In this document: positions 7,232 through 13,119 of the stretch, one piece after another
How the letters are laid out: each line of letters starts with the position of its first letter
How positions within the stretch are numbered: position 1 is the first letter of the stretch
Assembly: GCA_964397015.1 (NCBI GenBank)
Contig: CAYNHL010000104.1
Location: 1-13,119, forward strand
Length of the DNA: 13,119 nucleotides
DNA from: MADRE2 sp964397015
GTDB lineage: Bacteria > Desulfobacterota > Desulfobacteria > Desulfobacterales > Desulfobacteraceae
Direction: 5' to 3'
Position numbers and translations under genes: made by a program
Notes under the pieces: model-generated
Told to the model about the DNA's origin: nothing
Database searches by the model: none
What the model saw: the letters and a program-made list of their open reading frames with translations, nothing else

Positions 7232-8815
7232 ATGAAAGTGCTGATCAGTGATACAATGGGAGATGCAGGCATTGCCATTTTTACCAATGAACCCGGGATT
7301 GACGTGGATGTAAAAACAGGTCTTTCCCCTGATGAACTAAAGCAGATTATACATGAATATGACGGCCTGGCCATCCGCAGCGCGACCAAGGTAACAGGCG
7401 AGCTGCTGGATGCCGCTGTAAACCTCAAGGTTATCGCCAGGGCGGGAATCGGACTGGACAATGTGGACATTGCAGCCGCCACCAAAAAGGGAATAGCCGT
7501 CATGAACACCCCAGGCGGCAATACAATTACAACCGCCGAGCATGCCATTGCCATGATGATGGCCCTGACCCGCAACATACCACGTGGAACAGCCAGCCTG
7601 AAAAGCGGCAGATGGGAGAAAAAATCCCTCCAGGGCCGTGAAATCAACAACAAGACCATAGGGGTCATAGGGTTCGGCAATATCGGTTCCATCGCTGCCA
7701 GGCTGGCAAATGGGCTGAACATGAACGTCATTGTGTATGATCCGAATATCGCTGCGGAACATATCGAAAAAGCCGGGTTTGAGTTTGCGGATCTTGACTC
7801 TTTATATGCACGGTCCGACTATATCACCATTCATGTCCCGAAACTCGAAAGCACGATTGACCTGCTCGATGCAGAGGCTTTTTCAAAAATGAAAACCGGT
7901 GTCATGGTCATCAATTGTGCGCGTGGTGGAATAGTGAATGAAACAGCTCTTTACAATGCCATTGTGTCCGGAAAAGTGGCCGGCGCGGCACTGGATGTGT
8001 TTGAAACCGAACCGCCGGGAAACAATCCTCTGCTCGAGCTTGACCAGGTCATTGCCACTCCCCATCTGGGAGCTTCAACCCTGGAAGCCCAGACCAACGT
8101 GGCCGTCGCCGCTGCCAACCAGATCATTGCCTACCTGCTGCACGATACGGTCATCAATGCCGTTAATGTGCCTTCGGTTACTGGAACGGCTTTGAAAAAG
8201 CTTCAGCCCCTCTTGTTTCTTGCAGAAAAAATGGGGCTGATGCTGTCCCAGCTGATCTCTAAAGGAACCATAAAGGAAGTCGGTATCGAGTATGCCGGCA
8301 ATTTTCCTGACCTGAGCATGAAACCTGTTACCATCGCCGCGATCAAGGGACTGTTGATGCCCCTGGTTGAATACGAGGTCAATACTGTCAATGCCGTGAC
8401 CTTTGCCAAGGATATGGGCATCAAGATCTCTGAATCCACCAGCCAGGAAAGCGGTAATTTTCTGAATCTTATCCGCCTGACCCTTGTATCCGACCACGAA
8501 ACCAACCTGGTCGAGGGTACCATTTTCGGGAAAGACGATCCGCGTATAGTGAGAATCAACAATTTCAGGCTTGAAGTTATTCCCGAAGGCTTCCTGGCAT
8601 TGATACACAATGTTGACAAACCCGGATCCATCGGGTCCATAGGCACGACACTGGGACATCACAATGTCAATATAGCCCGGATGATGGTAGGGCGGGAAGA
8701 TGACGGGGAACGCAACATTATTTTCATGAGAACCGATACCCCGGTTCCGCCTGAAGTGATTGAAGAAATATGTAATCACGACCTGGTTGTTTCCATGAAA
8801 ACGTTTGAACTGTAA
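7232..8815 (+). CDS. serA: D-3-phosphoglycerate dehydrogenase, long ACT-containing type
   Basis: SerA oxidises 3-phosphoglycerate to 3-phosphohydroxypyruvate with NAD+, the first committed step of serine synthesis. From ATG 7232 the protein has 527 residues, the size of the long (type I) enzymes of Bacillus, Mycobacterium and animals. Domains in order: substrate-binding domain; Rossmann NAD domain with GFGNIG (147-152) and an Asp at 170 favouring NAD over NADP; catalytic Arg231 in ARGGIVNE, Glu260 and His278 in PHLGAST; intervening domain (about 320-450); and a C-terminal ACT domain (about 455-527) of the serine-feedback type. The active-site lid motifs RAGIGLDNVD and TPGGNT are intact. It lies 1 base after serC and 2 bases before the large flavin oxidoreductase. 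Feedback control by serine through the ACT domain is inferred from the family. Many SerA enzymes also reduce 2-oxoglutarate to D-2-hydroxyglutarate; whether this one does is not visible. Confidence 0.97.
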   Translation: MKVLISDTMGDAGIAIFTNEPGIDVDVKTGLSPDELKQIIHEYDGLAIRSATKVTGELLDAAVNLKVIARAGIGLDNVDIAAATKKGIAVMNTPGGNTITTAEHAIAMMMALTRNIPRGTASLKSGRWEKKSLQGREINNKTIGVIGFGNIGSIAARLANGLNMNVIVYDPNIAAEHIEKAGFEFADLDSLYARSDYITIHVPKLESTIDLLDAEAFSKMKTGVMVINCARGGIVNETALYNAIVSGKVAGAALDVFETEPPGNNPLLELDQVIATPHLGASTLEAQTNVAVAAANQIIAYLLHDTVINAVNVPSVTGTALKKLQPLLFLAEKMGLMLSQLISKGTIKEVGIEYAGNFPDLSMKPVTIAAIKGLLMPLVEYEVNTVNAVTFAKDMGIKISESTSQESGNFLNLIRLTLVSDHETNLVEGTIFGKDDPRIVRINNFRLEVIPEGFLALIHNVDKPGSIGSIGTTLGHHNVNIARMMVGREDDGERNIIFMRTDTPVPPEVIEEICNHDLVVSMKTFEL

Positions 8816-8817
8816 CA

Positions 8818-11800
8818 ATGCCCCGGGTTCGGCGCAAGATTCCCTTCAACTATACATCGGCGGATGACAGGCAGGTCATTGTCCACCTGTTGGGGGAGCA
8901 GGTTTACAAGACCCTGTCCCGGCTGGAAGCCGGGAAAATAACCGGGCGGTCATCCAGGCTTCTGCACAGGTTTTTAGGGGATATGTTCATCCTGCAGCGC
9001 AATCCTTTTCTTTTCCAGGAGCTGGTAACCCATAAATCACAGCGCAAAAACCTGCGGCAGATGTTTTCACATGATCTTGCCACTATCCGGAACAACACGA
9101 CGAACACGGATGTCATTGATATTGTCCAGCGTTGCGAATCTTTTCTGGAACAGCTTTTCTCACAGGTCAGTTCCGCTGCCGTAATGCATGGCCGTATCAT
9201 CAAGGCCATGACACCCCTGGTCGGCCGTGACAATGTTTATGTCGACGCTTTCACCCTGACGGCTCACTGTACCGATGCAACCGACTGGCGTCTTTTTCCG
9301 CCTTTCGTGGTCCTGAGGCCGTCAAAGGCTTTCCAGGTTCCCCTGATCATGAAAGCGGTCAGGTCACTGGGACTTCATATCGTGCCGCGGGGCGCAGGTA
9401 CAGGGCTTACGGGCGGTGCGGTTCCGCTTTCTCCAACCTGCGTCATGGTGAACACGGAAAAACTCAACCGCATGTCTGCCGTGGATCACAGGGTCGATGT
9501 CACGGGTAGATCCTATGCATGTATATATGCCGAGGCCGGTGTTATTACACAGGATGTCATAAAAGCTGCTGACAGGCAGGGATTCATTTTTGCCACAGAT
9601 CCCACCAGTTCCTGGGCCTGCACCATCGGCGGGAACATCTCTGAAAACGCCGGCGGCAAGACTGCAGTTCTCTACGGCACGGCCATTGACAACATCCTGT
9701 CCTACGACATGGTCATGCCGGACGGGCAGATGCTGCATATTGCACGGAAAAACCACCCGTTACGTAAAATACTGCCTGACGATACGGTTGAGTTCGAAGT
9801 GTTTGATGAATTTCAAAAACATTTGAAAACCATTGAAATCCACGGCAGTGATATTCGAAAAACAGGTCTTGGAAAGGATGTGACCAACAAAACCCTCAAC
9901 GGACTGCCCGGTATTCAAAAAGAGGGGTGTGACGGTATTCTTACCGGAGCCACCTTTATTCTATATCCCCGGTTCAGTGAAAAAAAAACCTTCTGCATTG
10001 AATTTTTCGGTGATGACATGTCAGAAGCCAGCCAGGTGATCACTTTGCTGGTAAAAAAATTTTCAGGTCAGGACCCGGCCCTGATAGCACTTGAACATTT
10101 TGACGAGGAATACATCAAGGCTATCGATTATAAAACCAAGACATCCGTGGGAGACCGTCTCAAGGCGGTTTTACTGGTCGATATGGTATCTGACGATCCG
10201 AGCCGTATTGAAACAGGTGCCGCTGCCCTTTCTTCAATCCTGGAGCCCTTTGAAAAAACCGGAATGGCCGTGGCCCGGGATGACAAAGCGGCTGAACGCT
10301 TCTGGCAGGACAGAAAAAGGCTTGGTGCCATTGCCGCCCATACAAACGCATTCAAGCTCAATGAGGATATTGTGCTGCCCATTGAAGCACTGCCTGAATT
10401 TACGCGGTACATCGATCAGTACAACATCCGGGAAAAAAAATACATACAGGTCAGGATCATTGAAGATATCATAAAATACCTGGACACCGCCATTCCTGCC
10501 GATGATCCCCAGTGGCTGGACATCAAGGTCAGCCAGGCACGTGACATGGCCTTCAATTTTCTTGAAAAGCTGAAAATCGCGTCACGAGATGCCCTCGAGG
10601 CCTGGATTCATCCTAAAACCTTTTTAAAACAGCTGCTGGAAAGCCTGCGCGGCTATAAAGTTGTATCCGGACAGGTGACGCGCATATTTGAACAGACCGG
10701 TTCCCGTTTGATCGTGATTGCCACACACATGCATGCAGGTGACGGGAACGTGCATGTCAATATACCGGTTTTGTCCAATGACAGGGAAATGATGGCACGG
10801 GCGGCCCAGACTGCAGACGATATCATGGCAAAGGCTGTAGAGCTTGACGGAGTGGTTTCGGGTGAGCACGGTATCGGGATTACCAAGGTCAAACATCTTG
10901 ATCCTGAGTTTTTGAACCTGTTTTCAGAATATAGAAGCACAGTTGATCCTGATGGAATCATGAATCCGGAAAAACTGGCCGATCCGCAGGTTTTATCCCG
11001 GGTATTCACCCCATCGTTCAACCTGCTCAAACTCGAGGCCGGAATTTTGAAACATGCAGCGCTTGAAGAACTGGCATCGTCCATTGCAGGGTGTGTCAGG
11101 TGCGGGCGCTGCAAACCTGAATGCCCTGTATTTTTTCCCGCCAGAAACATGTTCTTTCATCCGAGAAACAAGAATCTTGCTGTTGGGGCATTGATCGAAG
11201 CGCTGTTGTATATTGTTCAAAGGACCCAGGCCAACGGTTTCAGGACCCTCAAGAACCTTGCCCAGATAGCCGATCACTGTACCATCTGCCACAAGTGCTT
11301 TTTAAAATGCCCGGTCAGAATCGACAGCGGCATGATAACCATTACCGAACGTAACATTCTTGCTGAAAGAAAATATACCCGTACATCTGTTCCGACTACA
11401 CTGGCTCTGGATTACCTTTCATCCCGAAATCCATTGATAAACACCCTTTACCGCAGCATTATGTTCAAACCGGGGATAAAGCTGCAGCAGGCAGGACAAA
11501 AACTGGCAGGCGGGCGCTTTCCTGCCGGGATATTGAAAACACCATTGACAAGGCTGTCCGATTCGCACCTGTGGGCCATTTTGCCTGATGTCACCCATAA
11601 CCAGGCAATCCTGATCGAACCCGACTCTCCTGCCGCCTGCACGGTGTTCTATTTTCCCGGATGCGGCAGTGAGCGCCTTTTTGCCGATATTTCAATGGCA
11701 TGCCTGTATGCTCTTCTTTTTCACGGGGTGAGGGTGGTAATGCCGCCGCCGTTTCTGTGCTGTGGATATCCTTTTCAGGTCAACGCAAAAATAAAAAAGC

Positions 11801-12387
11801 ACCGGGAAATCGTTCTCAGGAATACCATTGTGTTTTCACAGATACGTGACATGTTTTCCGACCTGACCTTTGACGTATGCCTTGTAAGTTGCGGTACCTG
11901 CATGGAAGCGCTTACACAATTTGGCGCTGGCAACATTTTTGATACCTCGATTTCAGACGTGTTCGCATTCCTCGATACCGAATTTTCAATAAAAGGCTTG
12001 AAAGAAGATTGTTATTATCATACACCATGCCATGACTCCCTGGAAGGTACCGGTGAAAAAAGGCTTGGCAATGCAGGCTGCAGCAATATCACAAGTATTC
12101 CCCACTGCTGTTCGGAAGCCGGAACTCTTGCCATGTCACGGCCTGACATTGCCGGTTCACTGCTGGACCGCAAATCATCGGCCATCAGATCACACATGCC
12201 GTTTTCTGCCGATTCCCCTGTTGTGCTCACCAACTGTCCGTCATGTATCCAGGGCCTGGGAAGGCATCCTGGGACCGGTATAATCCCAAGGCACATCTTG
12301 GTTCAATGGGCAGTCCAAACAGCGGAAAATACCTGGAAGAACGAATTGAGAAAGTTGGTCACCCGCTGCCAGGTCGTCAATTTCTAG
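8818..12387 (+). CDS. DUF3683-type FAD/[4Fe-4S]/CCG oxidoreductase, likely D-2-hydroxyacid dehydrogenase
   Basis: One 1189-residue polypeptide combines parts that glycolate oxidase splits into GlcD and GlcF. An N-terminal region (about 5-135, starting RRKIPFNYTS) resembles DUF3683. An FAD-binding PCMH domain follows (about 165-305) with RGAGTGLTGG (191-200) and IGGNISENAGG (270-280). The FAD-oxidase C-terminal domain (about 390-720) has THMHAGDGNVH (636-646), GEHGIGITK (682-690) and DGIMNPEK. Two [4Fe-4S] motifs use Cys759/762/765/769 and Cys821/824/827/831. Two CCG modules follow: Cys949, Cys981-982, Cys1025/1028; and Cys1071, Cys1097-1098, Cys1140/1143. There is no signal peptide or membrane helix, so it is cytoplasmic or peripheral. 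It should oxidise a D-2-hydroxyacid at FAD and pass electrons through the clusters to an unseen acceptor. No lactate permease, LldEFG or Etf genes are in the window. The place beside serA favours D-2-hydroxyglutarate; D-lactate or glycolate remain possible. The start lies 2 bases after serA with only a poor ribosome binding site, suggesting coupling. Confidence 0.88.
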   Translation: MPRVRRKIPFNYTSADDRQVIVHLLGEQVYKTLSRLEAGKITGRSSRLLHRFLGDMFILQRNPFLFQELVTHKSQRKNLRQMFSHDLATIRNNTTNTDVIDIVQRCESFLEQLFSQVSSAAVMHGRIIKAMTPLVGRDNVYVDAFTLTAHCTDATDWRLFPPFVVLRPSKAFQVPLIMKAVRSLGLHIVPRGAGTGLTGGAVPLSPTCVMVNTEKLNRMSAVDHRVDVTGRSYACIYAEAGVITQDVIKAADRQGFIFATDPTSSWACTIGGNISENAGGKTAVLYGTAIDNILSYDMVMPDGQMLHIARKNHPLRKILPDDTVEFEVFDEFQKHLKTIEIHGSDIRKTGLGKDVTNKTLNGLPGIQKEGCDGILTGATFILYPRFSEKKTFCIEFFGDDMSEASQVITLLVKKFSGQDPALIALEHFDEEYIKAIDYKTKTSVGDRLKAVLLVDMVSDDPSRIETGAAALSSILEPFEKTGMAVARDDKAAERFWQDRKRLGAIAAHTNAFKLNEDIVLPIEALPEFTRYIDQYNIREKKYIQVRIIEDIIKYLDTAIPADDPQWLDIKVSQARDMAFNFLEKLKIASRDALEAWIHPKTFLKQLLESLRGYKVVSGQVTRIFEQTGSRLIVIATHMHAGDGNVHVNIPVLSNDREMMARAAQTADDIMAKAVELDGVVSGEHGIGITKVKHLDPEFLNLFSEYRSTVDPDGIMNPEKLADPQVLSRVFTPSFNLLKLEAGILKHAALEELASSIAGCVRCGRCKPECPVFFPARNMFFHPRNKNLAVGALIEALLYIVQRTQANGFRTLKNLAQIADHCTICHKCFLKCPVRIDSGMITITERNILAERKYTRTSVPTTLALDYLSSRNPLINTLYRSIMFKPGIKLQQAGQKLAGGRFPAGILKTPLTRLSDSHLWAILPDVTHNQAILIEPDSPAACTVFYFPGCGSERLFADISMACLYALLFHGVRVVMPPPFLCCGYPFQVNAKIKKHREIVLRNTIVFSQIRDMFSDLTFDVCLVSCGTCMEALTQFGAGNIFDTSISDVFAFLDTEFSIKGLKEDCYYHTPCHDSLEGTGEKRLGNAGCSNITSIPHCCSEAGTLAMSRPDIAGSLLDRKSSAIRSHMPFSADSPVVLTNCPSCIQGLGRHPGTGIIPRHILVQWAVQTAENTWKNELRKLVTRCQVVNF

Positions 12388-12394
12388 ACAATAT

Positions 12395-12398
12395 GAGG
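12395..12398 (+). promoter_or_regulatory. Ribosome binding site for the rsmE TTG start
   Basis: GAGG lies 11 bases before the TTG at 12410. It is the only Shine-Dalgarno-like sequence in the 22 bases between the oxidoreductase stop and rsmE. The nearest ATG (12393) is in another frame and stops after six codons. Confidence 0.45.
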
Positions 12399-12409
12399 CT
12401 TTACCGTAT

Positions 12410-13119
12410 TTGAACCTGATACTTTTATATCCAGAAGACTTTTTGTCGGGCCATGTCGTCAGGATTTGCGGAAAACGGCATGATCATATCACCCGGGTCA
12501 CCAGGTCCAAAAAAGGCGACAATCTCCAGTGCGGGCTGATCAACGGGCCGATGGGATACGGCACCATTTTGAACATGGACAGAACCCATACTGTAATGCA
12601 GGTACATCTTGATAAAAAGCCCCCTGCACCACTGCCCCTTAACTTGGTCCTGGCTTTGCCGCGACCTAAAATGCTGCGGCGAATTTTGGAAAGCGCCACC
12701 GCCCTTGGAGTCAAGGATATTTTCCTCATAAACGCCTGGCGGGTGGAAAAAAGTTTTTGGCAAAGCCAGGTGCTGTCGCCTGATGACATATCAAAATGCC
12801 TGGCAGCAGGACTTGAGCAGAGCAAGGATACCATGCTGCCCAGGGTACACCAGCACCGTTTTTTTTCAAAGTTTGCCCACACGGCACTTTCGAAGATTTC
12901 TTCAGGGTCACTGTGCCTGGTGGCACATCCAAAGGGCGGCAGCCCGGTGCCCAGGGCGGTGACAGGAGCCATAACACTGGCCATAGGACCTGAAGGCGGA
13001 TTCATAGACCTGGAAATCGAAACATTTGAAAAACAGGGATTTCAATGCGTGGCTGCAGGCCCCAGGATACTGCGGGTGGAAACCGCAGTACCATATTTCA
13101 TTGCAGCGCTTAGTGCCTG
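12410..13119 (+). CDS. rsmE: 16S rRNA m3U1498 methyltransferase RsmE, 3'-truncated by window edge
   Basis: RsmE is a SPOUT-family methyltransferase that uses S-adenosylmethionine to methylate N3 of U1498 in the decoding region of 16S rRNA, acting on assembled 30S subunits. The visible 236 residues cover nearly the whole protein (E. coli 243); about ten residues are off the right edge. The N-terminal PUA-like domain is about residues 1-70. The SPOUT domain has ALPRPKMLRRILESATALGV (82-101), the GPEGGF loop (193-198) and the knot segment GPRILRVETA (217-226). No in-frame ATG precedes it; TTG at 12410 gives the start MNLILLYPEDF, which fits a known RsmE N-terminal variant. The frame has no stop inside the window. 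It begins 22 bases after the oxidoreductase and is probably the last visible gene of the same operon. With prfC at the other end, it brackets the serine genes with translation functions. Confidence 0.93.
   Translation, partial: MNLILLYPEDFLSGHVVRICGKRHDHITRVTRSKKGDNLQCGLINGPMGYGTILNMDRTHTVMQVHLDKKPPAPLPLNLVLALPRPKMLRRILESATALGVKDIFLINAWRVEKSFWQSQVLSPDDISKCLAAGLEQSKDTMLPRVHQHRFFSKFAHTALSKISSGSLCLVAHPKGGSPVPRAVTGAITLAIGPEGGFIDLEIETFEKQGFQCVAAGPRILRVETAVPYFIAALSA

Noticed and set aside
6967..7731. 254-codon open frame on the minus strand across serC and serA
   Set aside because: It is a shadow of two confidently identified genes on the plus strand, has low-complexity composition and crosses a gene boundary.
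8075..8818. 247-codon open frame on the minus strand inside serA
   Set aside because: It lies wholly within serA, has unusual His/Gly/Gln-rich composition and shows no recognisable domain.
8818..12387. Reading the large oxidoreductase as a D-lactate dehydrogenase of a lactate-use operon
   Set aside because: Domain content would allow it, but no lactate permease, LldEFG, pta or ack genes are present and the neighbours are serine synthesis genes. The substrate is left open, with D-2-hydroxyglutarate favoured.
12393..12413. Frameshift in rsmE near its start (MRLYRI in one frame, the rest in another)
   Set aside because: The N-terminus from TTG 12410 (MNLILLYPEDF) already fits an RsmE subfamily start, so no frameshift is needed.
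12425..13005. Minus-strand open frames of 112, 173 and 83 codons at the right end
   Set aside because: The plus strand in this region encodes clear RsmE motifs (GPEGGF, GPRILRVETA); the minus-strand frames are shadows of that gene, which is itself easy to miss because it has no stop in the window.

Overview
The window looks like a chromosomal segment from a Gram-negative, probably anaerobic bacterium. The best guess is Desulfobacterota, near Desulfobacteraceae. That guess rests on the style of the PAS/GAF sensor kinases, the very long DUF3683-type flavin/iron-sulfur oxidoreductase, and the RsmE variant that begins MNLILL. It is recognition from memory, not a database match. All genes are on the + strand, packed tightly, with similar base composition and codon use. 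I see no mobile element, tRNA, rRNA, CRISPR array or large repeat.

Layout. (1) Positions 1-4442 hold a two-gene signalling unit. The first gene is the 3' part of a membrane hybrid sensor kinase (periplasmic solute-binding domain, one membrane helix, two PAS, GAF, HisKA, HATPase, receiver). Its stop overlaps the start of a soluble PAS-PAS histidine kinase that lacks a receiver. (2) Positions 4443-4517 are the only real non-coding gap. It holds a weak hairpin followed by a T-rich run, and a possible promoter. (3) From 4518 to the end lies a compact run that is probably one operon: prfC (release factor RF3), serC, serA, a 1189-residue FAD/[4Fe-4S]/CCG oxidoreductase and rsmE (16S rRNA m3U1498 methyltransferase). 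rsmE runs off the right edge and starts with TTG.

How the genes may work together. SerA and SerC perform the first two steps of serine synthesis from 3-phosphoglycerate; the phosphatase SerB is not in the window. The large oxidoreductase begins 2 bases after the serA stop. Its architecture is that of FAD-dependent D-2-hydroxyacid dehydrogenases. Because SerA enzymes can make D-2-hydroxyglutarate while reoxidising their NADH, the most interesting hypothesis is that this enzyme removes D-2-hydroxyglutarate and so pulls serine synthesis forward. prfC and rsmE flank the serine genes with translation functions.

Two ends are incomplete: the first kinase lacks its N-terminus and rsmE lacks roughly its last ten residues.
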